Positions 55,214 to 63,752 of a stretch of 64,000 nt of DNA are shown here, piece after piece (positions within the stretch are counted from its first letter, which is position 1; each line of letters starts with the position of its first letter). The position numbers and the translations under genes are program-made. The stretch is from Oscillospiraceae bacterium (GTDB taxonomy: Bacteria; Bacillota; Clostridia; Oscillospirales; Oscillospiraceae). The stretch lies in NCBI GenBank assembly GCA_017436955.1, contig JAFSCD010000001.1, positions 91,351-155,350 of the forward strand. The letters run 5' to 3'. The notes beneath the pieces were generated by a model that did not search any database, had not been told where the DNA came from, and saw nothing but the letters and a program-made list of their open reading frames with translations.

Positions 55214-56437
55214 ATGAAAATTGTGCAAATCAATGCGGTCTACGGCGTTGGAAGCACCGGACGGATCGCGCAGGATATTGCCCACGCGCTGAAGGCGCAG
55301 GGGCACGAAAATCATATATTCTGGGCGATTTCCTGCCGGGCGGACGAAAATGCTGCGTTTTACCGCATTGGCAGCACCCTGGATCACAAGCTCCACGCGT
55401 TATTGCGCCGCCTGGACGGCAAGCAGGGCTGGCATTCAAAAGCGGCTACCCGGAAATTATGCCGGGAGCTGTTGAAGATCAAGCCCGATGTGGTGCATCT
55501 GCACAATCTGCACAGTAACTACATCCATTTGCCGCTGCTTCTGCAGTTTTTGGGCGAGAATAAGATCCCCACGCTGATCACATTGCACGATAATTGGATG
55601 CATACCAGCGGATTTTGTACATACTATTCCCTGCATAACTGCAACCAGTGGGATAAGGGCTGTACGGATTGCCCTGCGGTTGACAAGCACCTGCGCAAAT
55701 CCGGCGCAAAAATGTACCGCATCAAGGAAGAACTCTATAGCCGCATCCCCAATTTGGCGGTAAACGGCGTGTCCCGATGGACGGCAGAGGCGGCGAAGCA
55801 GTCGATGCTCCGATGTGCGAAGATCAATACGCATATTTACAACTGGAGCGACACGCAAGCCTTTAAGCCCCAGGAAAATGCTGCTGAGGTTCGGGAAAAA
55901 TACGGAATCCCTGAAAATCACAAGCTGATCCTGGGCGTGTCCCAGGGCTGGAGCGAAAGAAAGGGCTTACAGGAATTTTTGCAGCTTGCAGATGTGCTGA
56001 AAGACGAAGCCACCGTCATTTTGGTGGGGCAGGACAACGGTGTTCCCAAGAAAGAAAATCTGCGCTGCATCGGCTTTACAAACAATCGGCAGGAGCTGAT
56101 TGATCTGTACAGCGCTGCGGATGTGTTCGTGAATCCTTCCCGGGCGGAAACCTTCGGTCTGGTAACGGCGGAGGCCATGTCCTGCGGCACGCCGGTGGTT
56201 GCCTACAACAATACCGGAAGCGCCGAGCTGGTGGCACCCCAATGCGGCGCGCTGGCGACTGACGGCGACGCGGCGGCGTTGGTTACACTGACACGAAAGC
56301 TGCTGGAAAGCCAAAAAGAAACCTATTCTGCAGCCTGCAGACAGTGGGTGCTGGAGAATTTTAACAAGCAGACCCAGCTCCAAAAATACGTGGAGCTTTA
56401 TGAGAAGATCCTATCTTTTAAGAAATCGGAGGAATGA
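55214..56437 (+). CDS. Family 4 glycosyltransferase
   Basis: 407 residues. KIVQINAVYGVGSTGRIAQDI N-terminus (typical of WcaC/ colanic-acid-type enzymes), HLHNLHSNYIHLP, TLHDNWMHTSGFCTYY with a CNQWDKGCTDCP cysteine cluster, and the EX7E motif NPSRAETFGLVTAEAMSCG. The four closely spaced cysteines (about residues 137-155) resemble a metal-binding knuckle seen in this subfamily. Operon spacing 13 nt. Confidence 0.93.
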   Translation: MKIVQINAVYGVGSTGRIAQDIAHALKAQGHENHIFWAISCRADENAAFYRIGSTLDHKLHALLRRLDGKQGWHSKAATRKLCRELLKIKPDVVHLHNLHSNYIHLPLLLQFLGENKIPTLITLHDNWMHTSGFCTYYSLHNCNQWDKGCTDCPAVDKHLRKSGAKMYRIKEELYSRIPNLAVNGVSRWTAEAAKQSMLRCAKINTHIYNWSDTQAFKPQENAAEVREKYGIPENHKLILGVSQGWSERKGLQEFLQLADVLKDEATVILVGQDNGVPKKENLRCIGFTNNRQELIDLYSAADVFVNPSRAETFGLVTAEAMSCGTPVVAYNNTGSAELVAPQCGALATDGDAAALVTLTRKLLESQKETYSAACRQWVLENFNKQTQLQKYVELYEKILSFKKSEE

Positions 56438-56439
56438 GT

Positions 56440-57600
56440 ATGGCGTCCTTCAAAAACAATGGCAAGCTGAAGCTGCTGATCGTGGTGGGTACCCGGCCGG
56501 AGATTATCCGCCTGGCGGCGGTCATTCAAAAGTGCCGGCAGTATTTTGACACCATCCTGGCACACACCGGTCAGAACTATGACTACAACCTCAATGGCGT
56601 GTTCTTCAAGGATCTGAAGCTGGAGGAGCCGGAGGTATACCTGGATGCCGTGGGCGCTGACCTGGGTGAGACTATGGGCAATATTATTACCAAGAGCTAT
56701 CAGCTGATGGTGGAGATCAAGCCCGATGCCGTGCTGGTGCTGGGCGATACCAACTCCTGCCTGTCCGTCATCGGCGCAAAGCGGCTGCACATTCCCATTT
56801 TCCACATGGAAGCCGGCAACCGCTGCAAGGATGAGTGCCTGCCGGAGGAGACCAACCGCCGGATCGTGGATATTATCGCCGATGTGAATCTGGCGTATTC
56901 CGAGCACGCCCGTCGGTATCTGGCGGATTGCGGTCTGCCCAAGGAGCGCACCTTCGTCACCGGCTCTCCCATGGCAGAGGTGCTGCGGGAAAATCTGGCG
57001 CAGATCGAACACAGCGACGTTCTGACCCGTTTGGGTCTGGAAAAGGGCAAGTATATCCTGCTGTCTGCCCACCGTGAGGAAAATATCGACACGGAAAAGA
57101 ATTTCCTGTCGCTGTTTGGCGCCATCAACAAAATGGCGGAAAAGTATGATATGCCCATTTTGTATTCCTGCCATCCCCGTTCCAAGAAGCGACTGGAGGC
57201 AACGGGCTTCCAGCTGGACCCCCGGGTGCGCTGCAACGAGCCTCTGGGCTTCCACGACTATAACTGTCTGCAGATGAATGCCTTTGCGGTGGTGTCCGAT
57301 TCCGGCACACTGCCGGAGGAAAGCAGTTTCTTTACCTCCATCGGCAAGCCCTTCCCGGCGGTGTGCATCCGCACCTCCACCGAGCGCCCCGAGGCGCTGG
57401 ATAAGGGCTGCTTCGTGCTGGCCGGTATTGATGAAGCGCACCTGCTGCAGGCTGTGGATACCGCCGTGCAGATGAATGTAAACGGCGATCACGGCATTCC
57501 CGTACCGGATTATGTGGAAGAAAACGTTTCCGCCAAGGTGGTGAAGATCATTCAGTCCTACACCGGCGTGGTGGATAAGATGGTTTGGAGAAAGTACTGA
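56440..57600 (+). CDS. Non-hydrolysing UDP-HexNAc 2-epimerase (WecB/FnlC-like)
   Basis: 386 residues. VVGTRPEIIRLAAVI, LVLGDTNSCL, HMEAGNRC, LLSAHREENID and SDSGTLPEES. The last motif and the following RTSTERPEAL resemble FnlC/CapG-type epimerases, which make UDP-L-FucNAc, more than WecB (SDSGGxQEE), but UDP-ManNAc formation cannot be excluded; the FnlA and FnlB partners are not in the window. ATG 56440 has GGAGGA 7 nt upstream; the ATG at 56434 is too close. Its end overlaps the next start by one base. Confidence 0.9.
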   Translation: MASFKNNGKLKLLIVVGTRPEIIRLAAVIQKCRQYFDTILAHTGQNYDYNLNGVFFKDLKLEEPEVYLDAVGADLGETMGNIITKSYQLMVEIKPDAVLVLGDTNSCLSVIGAKRLHIPIFHMEAGNRCKDECLPEETNRRIVDIIADVNLAYSEHARRYLADCGLPKERTFVTGSPMAEVLRENLAQIEHSDVLTRLGLEKGKYILLSAHREENIDTEKNFLSLFGAINKMAEKYDMPILYSCHPRSKKRLEATGFQLDPRVRCNEPLGFHDYNCLQMNAFAVVSDSGTLPEESSFFTSIGKPFPAVCIRTSTERPEALDKGCFVLAGIDEAHLLQAVDTAVQMNVNGDHGIPVPDYVEENVSAKVVKIIQSYTGVVDKMVWRKY

Positions 57601-58748
57601 TGACCCCGGAGAAGATACTGCTTTCTTTGCTGCGATGCGCTGTCTGCGGCGAGCAGGCTTCCGATGCGGTCAAGGCTGCCTGCACACCGGAAAACCTGGA
57701 GCAGGTGTACACCCTTGCCAACAAGCACGACCTTGCCCATATTCCGGGTCAGCTTCTGGCGGCCATGGGTCTGCCGGAAAGCGATGCGCTGAAAAAGCTG
57801 AAAAGCGCCGCCTTCGCCGCGGTGCACAGATATGTGCAACTGGATTATGAGCTGAAGCGGATCTGTGACACGCTTCAGCTGGCACAGATCCCCTATGTGC
57901 CGCTGAAAGGCGCGGTGATCCGTGAATTTTACCCCGAGCCCTGGATGCGCACGAGCTGTGACATTGACATCCTGGTACACGAGGCGGATCTGGAGCGTGC
58001 CGCGCAGGCGCTGACGGAAAAGCTGTCCTACACCACGGACGGTCAGAAAAAATACCACGATATGTGGCTGTTTTCGCCGTCGGGTATCCATCTGGAACTG
58101 CATTTTTCCATTCTGGAAACGATGGAAAATATGGATGCTTTGCTGTGCCGGGTGTGGGAATTTGCCACACCGGAAACGGAGTATTGCTATCAGCTGAGCC
58201 CGGAATTTCTGGCGTTCCACCTGCTTGCCCATACGTCCTATCATTTTACGGGCGGCGGCAGCGGAATCCGGTCGATGCTGGATATTTTCCTGCTGCGGCG
58301 GCAGAAGGCTTATGACGAAACGGCGCTGCGCAAGCTGCTTGCCCAGTGCGGTCTGGAAACCTTCTACGATGCGGTACTGGCACTGATCGCCTATTGGTTT
58401 GAAGGGGAAACGCCCTCGCCGGTGACGGAGAAAATGAGCCAATTTGTGCTGAACGGCGGCACCTACGGCACGAAAAAGCAGAACGTGCTGATCAAGCAGC
58501 AGCACAAGGGCGGCAAGGTGAAGTATCTGCTGACTCGGCTGTTTCCGCCATATAAAGAGCTGAAATTCCGCTACCGCGTGCTGGAAAAGCACCCGATCCT
58601 ATACCCGGTGATGCTGGTGCGCAGATGGGTAGAGCTGATGCTCGGCAAGCGGCTGAAGGAATCGGTGCAGGAAGCGAAAATCGCCCTGAATACCGCCAAA
58701 GATCAATCGGCGGATATGGAAGATTTCCTCCGGCAGATCGGCTTATAA
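57600..58748 (+). CDS. Nucleotidyltransferase-fold protein (NTP_transf_5-like)
   Basis: 382 residues. PF14907-type protein often found at the end of capsule operons. The nucleotidyltransferase-like signature is PYVPLKGAVIREFYPEPW followed by SCDIDILVHEADLERA (Asp pair for metal). The C-terminal part has a basic/amphipathic region (GGKVKYLLTRLFPPYKELKFRY) that may bind membrane. ATG 57600 overlaps the stop of the epimerase; GGAG lies 9 nt upstream. Substrate unknown. Last gene of the glycan operon, followed by a strong terminator. Confidence 0.85.
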   Translation: MTPEKILLSLLRCAVCGEQASDAVKAACTPENLEQVYTLANKHDLAHIPGQLLAAMGLPESDALKKLKSAAFAAVHRYVQLDYELKRICDTLQLAQIPYVPLKGAVIREFYPEPWMRTSCDIDILVHEADLERAAQALTEKLSYTTDGQKKYHDMWLFSPSGIHLELHFSILETMENMDALLCRVWEFATPETEYCYQLSPEFLAFHLLAHTSYHFTGGGSGIRSMLDIFLLRRQKAYDETALRKLLAQCGLETFYDAVLALIAYWFEGETPSPVTEKMSQFVLNGGTYGTKKQNVLIKQQHKGGKVKYLLTRLFPPYKELKFRYRVLEKHPILYPVMLVRRWVELMLGKRLKESVQEAKIALNTAKDQSADMEDFLRQIGL

Positions 58749-58752
58749 CAAA

Positions 58753-58792
58753 AGAAAAGGACCCATTCCCAATCGGGAATGGGTCCTTTTGA
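58753..58792. terminator. Bidirectional terminator
   Basis: AAAAGGACCCATTCCC / GGGAATGGGTCCTTTT with AATC loop, between the glycan operon and the hydrogenase operon. Confidence 0.93.
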
Positions 58793-58798
58793 TTTTCG

Positions 58799-60490
58799 TC
58801 AATCCTGGTGATTGTGCAGCAGCGCGTGGACCTTGTCCTTGAAATAGCCGTTGTAGAACACATCCATCAGGGGGTTCTCGTTGGACTTTTTGATAACCAT
58901 TTCGCCATCGGCTGCGTAAAGACCACGGGTTCTGGTCTTGGCGCGCTGGACACGGGTGCCGTCAGTAGGCTGACCGCCGCCCATAACGCAACCGCCGGGG
59001 CAAGCCATAACCTCGATGAAGTGATATTCCTTCTCGCCGGACTTGACGCTTTCCAGCACCTTACGGGCGTTGGCAAGACCGGATGCAACGCAGATCTTCA
59101 CATCCATACCGTTGTAGGGAATGGTGATCTCCTTGATGCCCTGATCGCCGCGGACGCCGCTGGCGGCGATGGCCTTCAGGGTGGCAGGGTCGTGACCCTC
59201 GGTCAGCCGGCGCAGAACAGCCTCCGTAACGCCGCCGGTGGCGCCGAAGATCACACCGCCGCCGGAGCCAATGCCGAAGGGCATATCGCAGGCTTCGCTG
59301 GGCATGGTCTCAAAGTTGACACCGTGGGCGTCAAACATACGGATCAGCTCGGTGGTGGTCAGCACGATGTCGGTGTCCTTCTCGCCGAAGGTATGGGCAT
59401 CGGGGCGCTCTGCTTCCATCTTCTTGGCGGTGCAGGGCATAATGGACACCACAAAGGTCTTTTTGCCGTCGGCGTGGGCCGGATCCCGGTAGTACTCCTT
59501 CAAAATGGCGGAGAACATCTGCTGGGGGCTGCGGCAGGTGGAGATATTCTGCTTGAATTCGGGATATTCGTTCTCCACGAATTTTACCCAGGCAGGGCAG
59601 CAGGAGGTCAGCAGCGGCAGCTTTTCGCCCTTGCCGACACGGTCCAGGAATTCCTTGGACTCTTCCATAATAGTCAGGTCGGCGGTGTAGGTGGTATCGA
59701 ACACCTCGTCGAAGCCCATACGGTGCAGCGCAGCCACGATCTTGCCCATGGCGTTCTCGCCCTTGGGCAGGCCGAAGGCTTCGCCTACAGCCACACGGAC
59801 AGCAGGCGCGATCTGGGCGACCACACGGGTGTTGGGATCCAGCAGCGCGTGCCAGACCTCGCTCATATTGTGGTGGATCGTCAGCGCACCGGTGGGGCAG
59901 ACCACACGGCACTGACCGCAGGCAACGCAGTTGGTGGCAGACATCGGCCGCTCGAATGCCGGGGAAACCATGGCGTCGGTGCCACGGTGGGCAAAGCCAA
60001 GAACGCCCACGCCCTGGATCTCGTTGCAGACCCGGATGCAGTTACCGCAAAGGATGCACTTGTTGGGATCTCGCACGATGGCAGGGGAGGAGAAATCGGC
60101 GGGCATATCCGCCCGGTGATTGTCAAAGCGGATGGTGTTGATGCCGTGCTGATAGGCCAGGCGCTGCAGGGTGCATTTGCCGTGCTTGTCGCAGGTGGTG
60201 CAGTCCCGGCAGTGGGCAGCCAGCAGCAGCTCGATGATCAGCTTGCGGTGCTTGCGCAGCCGCTCGGTGTGGGTGAAGATCACCATACCGTCACGGGGCT
60301 CTTCGGAGCAGGCGGCGAAGCAGCGGCCACGGTCATCCTCCACGGTGCACAGACGGCAGGCGCCGAAAACGCTCAGCTCCGGCTGGTAGCACAGCGTGGG
60401 GACTTCAATACCGGCCTTGCGGATAATGGTCAAAACATTCTTTTCGTTGGTAAATTCTACTTTTTTACCGTTGATCGTAATCGTACCCAT
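58799..60490 (-). CDS. hydA: [FeFe]-hydrogenase catalytic subunit (HydA of HydABC type)
   Basis: 563 residues. Order of cofactor sites: N-terminal [2Fe-2S] ferredoxin-like domain (CYQPELSVFGACRLC), His/Cys [4Fe-4S] site HCRDCTTCDKHGKC, two [4Fe-4S] clusters (CILCGNCIRVC and CVACGQCRVVC), then the H-cluster domain with L1 TSCCPAWVKF, L2 MPCTAKKMEAERP and L3 MACPGGCVMGGGQP. Reversibly makes H2; together with NuoF- and NuoE-like subunits encoded upstream it is probably the NADH/ferredoxin electron-bifurcating enzyme. It lacks the extra C-terminal Fe-S domain of Thermotoga HydA. It lies 15 nt after hydB. Confidence 0.96.
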   Translation of the reverse strand: MGTITINGKKVEFTNEKNVLTIIRKAGIEVPTLCYQPELSVFGACRLCTVEDDRGRCFAACSEEPRDGMVIFTHTERLRKHRKLIIELLLAAHCRDCTTCDKHGKCTLQRLAYQHGINTIRFDNHRADMPADFSSPAIVRDPNKCILCGNCIRVCNEIQGVGVLGFAHRGTDAMVSPAFERPMSATNCVACGQCRVVCPTGALTIHHNMSEVWHALLDPNTRVVAQIAPAVRVAVGEAFGLPKGENAMGKIVAALHRMGFDEVFDTTYTADLTIMEESKEFLDRVGKGEKLPLLTSCCPAWVKFVENEYPEFKQNISTCRSPQQMFSAILKEYYRDPAHADGKKTFVVSIMPCTAKKMEAERPDAHTFGEKDTDIVLTTTELIRMFDAHGVNFETMPSEACDMPFGIGSGGGVIFGATGGVTEAVLRRLTEGHDPATLKAIAASGVRGDQGIKEITIPYNGMDVKICVASGLANARKVLESVKSGEKEYHFIEVMACPGGCVMGGGQPTDGTRVQRAKTRTRGLYAADGEMVIKKSNENPLMDVFYNGYFKDKVHALLHNHQD

Positions 60491-60505
60491 TATTAAGCCA
60501 CCTCC

Positions 60506-62392
60506 TTAATCTTCCACGTAAATTGCATCAAACGGGCAGCTGTCCTTACAGGCACCGCACTTGATACACTTGTTGGGATCAATGACAAAGTGCTTGCCCA
60601 GAACGCCGGAGATGGCATCGGCAGGACACTTGCGGGAGCACTTGGAGCAGCCCTTACACAGCACGGGAATGATGCTGAACTGCCGCAGCGCGGTACACTG
60701 CTTGGCAGGACACTTCTTGTCCACAATGTGGGAAATGTATTCATCACGGAAGGTGGAGAGGGTGGAAAGCACGGGCAGGGGAGCAGACTTGCCCAGACCG
60801 CACAGCGCCATAGTCTGGATCATAGTCGCCAGCTCTTCCAGCGTGTCCAGATCCTCCAGCTTGCCGTTGCCCTTTACGATGCGCTCCAGGATCTCCAGCA
60901 TCCGCTTGGTGCCTTCGCGGCAGGGGGTACACTTACCGCAGGATTCCCGTTGAGTAAAGCTCATAAAGAACCGGGCAACCTCTACCATACAGGTGTCAGT
61001 GCTCATAACAACCATACCGCCGGAGCCGACAATGGCGTTGAATTTCTTTACAGAGTCAAAGTCCAGAGGCTCGTCCAGATGCTTCTCCGTCAGACAGCCG
61101 CCGGAAGGACCGCCAATCTGAACAGCCTTGAATTCCGCGCCGTTTTTCAGACCGCCGCCGATATCAAAGATGATCTCACGCAGCGTGGTGCCCATGGGAA
61201 CTTCGATCAGACCGGTATTTTCAATGGCACCGGTGAGGGAGAAGGTCTTGCAGCCGGGGCTGCCGGCGGTGCCGATGGACTTAAACCAATCCGCGCCTGC
61301 CAGAATGATCTTGGGCACGTTGGCGTAGGTTTCCACATTGTTCAGCACAGTGGGCTTTTCCCACAGACCCTTTTCAACCGTTCTGGGGGGCTTGGTACGG
61401 GGCATACCCCGGTTGCCTTCGATTGAGGCGGTCAGGGCAGAGCCTTCGCCGCAGACGAATGCGCCGGCACCTCTGTTGATGTGCATATGGAAGGAAAAGT
61501 CGGTACCCAGAATGTTGTCACCCAGCAGACCCCGATCCTCCAGCTGGTGAATGGCGTTCCACAGACGGGCGACGGACATGGGATATTCAGCACGGACGTA
61601 TATGTAGCCGTTTTCGGCACGAACTGCGTAGCCGGCGATCATCATACCTTCAATCAGCTTGAAGGGATCGCCTTCCATAACGGAGCCGTCCATAAATGCG
61701 CCGGGGTCACCCTCGTCGCCGTTACAGACCACGTAGCGCTCAGCTTCTGCCTGACGGGCAACCTGCTTCCACTTGCGACCGGCAGGGAAGCCACCGCCGC
61801 CGCGACCGCGCAGACCGGACTTGTCCACCTCGTCGATGACCTCGTCACGGCTCATAGAGAGGGCTTTTTTCAGCGCCTCAAAGCCGCCGGCAGCCAGATA
61901 TTCGTCCAGAGATTCGGCATCGAATTTGCCGCAGTTCTCCAAAACGATCCGGGTCTGCTTGGCGATGAAGGGGATCTCGTCGGGAGAGGTGTAGGCGGTT
62001 TCGCCCTTGTGGTACAGCAGTCTTTCGATGGTTTCGTCGTTCAAAACGGACTTTTCGATGATCTCCCGGCAATCCTCGGGCTGCACCTTAACGTACTGGA
62101 CGGTTTTGCCGCCCTTCTGGATGCGGACCAGGGGACCAAGCTCACAGAAGCCCTGGCAGCCGGTCTTTTTAACGCCTACAGCGGCACCTTCGTGATCGCC
62201 GCCGCAAGGGGAGAATACCAGCTCCACGCCGGGGGTGTCCTTTACCAGCTGCTCAAAGATCTGGTGGATCTTATTGGAGCCGGTGGCAATACAGCCGGTG
62301 CCGGAGCAGACCAGGATCCGGCAATCATAGGCATTCAGCTGCTTCCGGGCAGCCTCTGCCGCCTGGGTCAGTTCGTTCATATTCTGGATCAT
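60506..62392 (-). CDS. hydB: NADH-binding subunit of bifurcating hydrogenase (NuoF-like, HydB)
   Basis: 628 residues. N-terminal thioredoxin-like [2Fe-2S] domain (CSGTGCIATGS ... CGGDHEGAAVGVKKTGCQGFC), NuoF core with FMN/NADH sites (GLRGRGGGGFPAGRKW, CNGDEGDPGAFMD), the [4Fe-4S] motif ESCGKCTPCREG, and a C-terminal 2x[4Fe-4S] ferredoxin domain (CKGCSKCSRKCP and CIKCGACKDSCP). This arrangement is that of HydB. The ATG overlaps the stop of hydC by one base. It takes electrons between NADH and the HydA clusters. Confidence 0.96.
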   Translation of the reverse strand: MIQNMNELTQAAEAARKQLNAYDCRILVCSGTGCIATGSNKIHQIFEQLVKDTPGVELVFSPCGGDHEGAAVGVKKTGCQGFCELGPLVRIQKGGKTVQYVKVQPEDCREIIEKSVLNDETIERLLYHKGETAYTSPDEIPFIAKQTRIVLENCGKFDAESLDEYLAAGGFEALKKALSMSRDEVIDEVDKSGLRGRGGGGFPAGRKWKQVARQAEAERYVVCNGDEGDPGAFMDGSVMEGDPFKLIEGMMIAGYAVRAENGYIYVRAEYPMSVARLWNAIHQLEDRGLLGDNILGTDFSFHMHINRGAGAFVCGEGSALTASIEGNRGMPRTKPPRTVEKGLWEKPTVLNNVETYANVPKIILAGADWFKSIGTAGSPGCKTFSLTGAIENTGLIEVPMGTTLREIIFDIGGGLKNGAEFKAVQIGGPSGGCLTEKHLDEPLDFDSVKKFNAIVGSGGMVVMSTDTCMVEVARFFMSFTQRESCGKCTPCREGTKRMLEILERIVKGNGKLEDLDTLEELATMIQTMALCGLGKSAPLPVLSTLSTFRDEYISHIVDKKCPAKQCTALRQFSIIPVLCKGCSKCSRKCPADAISGVLGKHFVIDPNKCIKCGACKDSCPFDAIYVED

Positions 62393-62868
62393 TAGCCCTT
62401 CCTCCTCAGATCTTCAATCAAAGCGGTGGCTTTTTCCGGGGTCATGGCAGGGTAGACCTGCTCATTGACCATAATGGCAGGTGCCAGACCGCAGGCACCC
62501 AGGCAGGAAACGGTTTCCACGGTAAACATCATATCTTCGGTGGTATGCTGCTTTTCGCTGAGACCCAGCTCGTTGCGCAGGGTATTCAGAACGGGCGTGG
62601 AGTGGCGGACGTGACAGGCAGTGCCGTCACAGACCTTGATAACGTACTTGCCCTTGGCTTCAAAGGAGAAATTTTCATAGAAGGTGGCAACGGAGTAAGC
62701 CTTGGCTTCCGTAATGCCGATCTGCCCGGCAACGTAGCTCAAAAGCTCGGGAGGCAGGTAGCGGTATTCCGCCTGAATATCCTGCATAATGGGGATCAGA
62801 GACCGGGAATCCCGGACATAGCGGGAGATGATCTCATCCGTTTTGCGGTAGTAAGATTCGTCCAGCAT
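62392..62868 (-). CDS. hydC: NuoE-like [2Fe-2S] subunit of bifurcating hydrogenase (HydC)
   Basis: 158 residues, thioredoxin-like [2Fe-2S] protein of the NuoE family. Cluster ligands CDGTACHVR and CLGACGLAP; helical N-terminus LIPIMQDIQAEYRYLP. First gene of hydCBA. AGGAGGT ribosome site. Promoter and a GGGGTGA palindrome lie upstream. Confidence 0.95.
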   Translation of the reverse strand: MLDESYYRKTDEIISRYVRDSRSLIPIMQDIQAEYRYLPPELLSYVAGQIGITEAKAYSVATFYENFSFEAKGKYVIKVCDGTACHVRHSTPVLNTLRNELGLSEKQHTTEDMMFTVETVSCLGACGLAPAIMVNEQVYPAMTPEKATALIEDLRRKG

Positions 62869-62892
62869 AATGGGTTACCTCCTGTAGGGTTA

Positions 62893-62913
62893 GGGGTGAG
62901 TGTTTTTCACCCC
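62893..62913. promoter_or_regulatory. Palindrome at the hydCBA transcription start
   Basis: GGGGTGA-N7-TCACCCC, perfect 7-bp arms, 3 bp from the -10 box and spanning the expected start near 62909. A likely operator. It does not match the Rex consensus (TTGTGAA-N6-TTCACAA). Confidence 0.6.
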
Positions 62914-62915
62914 AT

Positions 62916-62944
62916 ATCATAATGCATTTTTATTCAAAAGTAAA
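62916..62944 (-). promoter_or_regulatory. Promoter of hydCBA
   Basis: Minus strand TTTACT (62944-62939), 17-bp spacer, TATGAT (62921-62916). Confidence 0.82.
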
Positions 62945-63032
62945 TAATCTATGGAAAATTTTTGCAGTTTTTCCTGCATTTTTTAGAATGTGGACGGGCT
63001 GCGGCGAATACAGTAGCTTGGGGGTGAACAGT

Positions 63033-63728
63033 ATGCTCGCAGCCGTATGGCTTATGCTCAGCAGCCTGCTTTATTCGCTGCAATTATCCACCGGCAGCTT
63101 CCCAAAACCGCTGACCGCCCAGGAGGAGCGGCACTATCTGCAGCTATCCGCTGCCGGGGATATGGAGGCGAGAAATATACTGATCGAACGCAATTTGCGG
63201 CTGGTTGCCCACATTGTGAAGAAATATTACGCACAGACCTCCGACCAGGAGGATCTGATCTCCATCGGCACCATCGGGCTGATCAAGGGCATCACCACGT
63301 TTGACACTGCCAAGGGCGCCCGGCTGGCCACCTACGCCGCCCGATGCGTGGAAAATGAAATACTGATGCATTTTCGCAGTCTGAAAAAATCCAGCCAGGA
63401 TGTGTCGCTGTCGGATTACATAGAGACCGGCACCGATGGGGCGGCGCTGTCGCTGATGGATGTGATCAGCGATGATGACGATCTTCTGGAGATCATCAGC
63501 ACCCGGGAGCAGATCGCAAAGGTGCGGCAGGCGGTAAACACTTGCTTGACCGAGCAGGAGCGGCAGGTGATCTGCCTGCGCTATGGGCTGGGCGGATGTC
63601 AGCCCTGCCGGCAGCGGGAGGTGGCGCAAAAGACCGGCATCAGCCGCAGCTACGTCTCCCGGGTGGAAAAGCGGGCGCTGCAAAAGCTGAAAAAAGCCCT
63701 GCAGGATAGAGAAAACGCCCTGGCGTGA
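63033..63728 (+). CDS. sigK: RNA polymerase sporulation sigma factor sigma-K
   Basis: 231 residues, late mother-cell sigma factor. A hydrophobic pro-sequence (residues 1-20, AVWLMLSSLLYSLQL) marks it as the pro-sigma-K form cut by SpoIVFB. Region 2: RNLRLVAHIVKKYY, QEDLISIGTIGLIKG, FDTAKGARLATYAARCVENEILMHFR; region 4: TEQERQVICLRYGLGG and the HTH QREVAQKTGISRSYVSRVEKRALQKL. The gene is intact, with no skin-type element inside. ATG 63033 follows GGGGGTGA. Its 3' end overlaps a terminator arm. I see no clear sigma-E or sigma-K promoter. Confidence 0.94.
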   Translation: MLAAVWLMLSSLLYSLQLSTGSFPKPLTAQEERHYLQLSAAGDMEARNILIERNLRLVAHIVKKYYAQTSDQEDLISIGTIGLIKGITTFDTAKGARLATYAARCVENEILMHFRSLKKSSQDVSLSDYIETGTDGAALSLMDVISDDDDLLEIISTREQIAKVRQAVNTCLTEQERQVICLRYGLGGCQPCRQREVAQKTGISRSYVSRVEKRALQKLKKALQDRENALA

Positions 63729-63742
63729 GCCAGGGCGTTTGC
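63712..63742. terminator. Bidirectional terminator
   Basis: AAACGCCCTGG / CCAGGGCGTTT around a short loop; contains the stop codon of sigK and serves the convergent surface-protein gene. Confidence 0.88.
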
Positions 63743-63752
63743 GTTGGTTTGC

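Noticed and set aside
58808-60496. 562-codon open frame antisense to hydA
   Set aside because: The opposite strand encodes HydA with every H-cluster motif; the antisense translation has no recognisable domain.
63033-63728. Skin-type interruption of sigK
   Set aside because: The sigma factor reads through from pro-sequence to region 4 in one frame without an insert.
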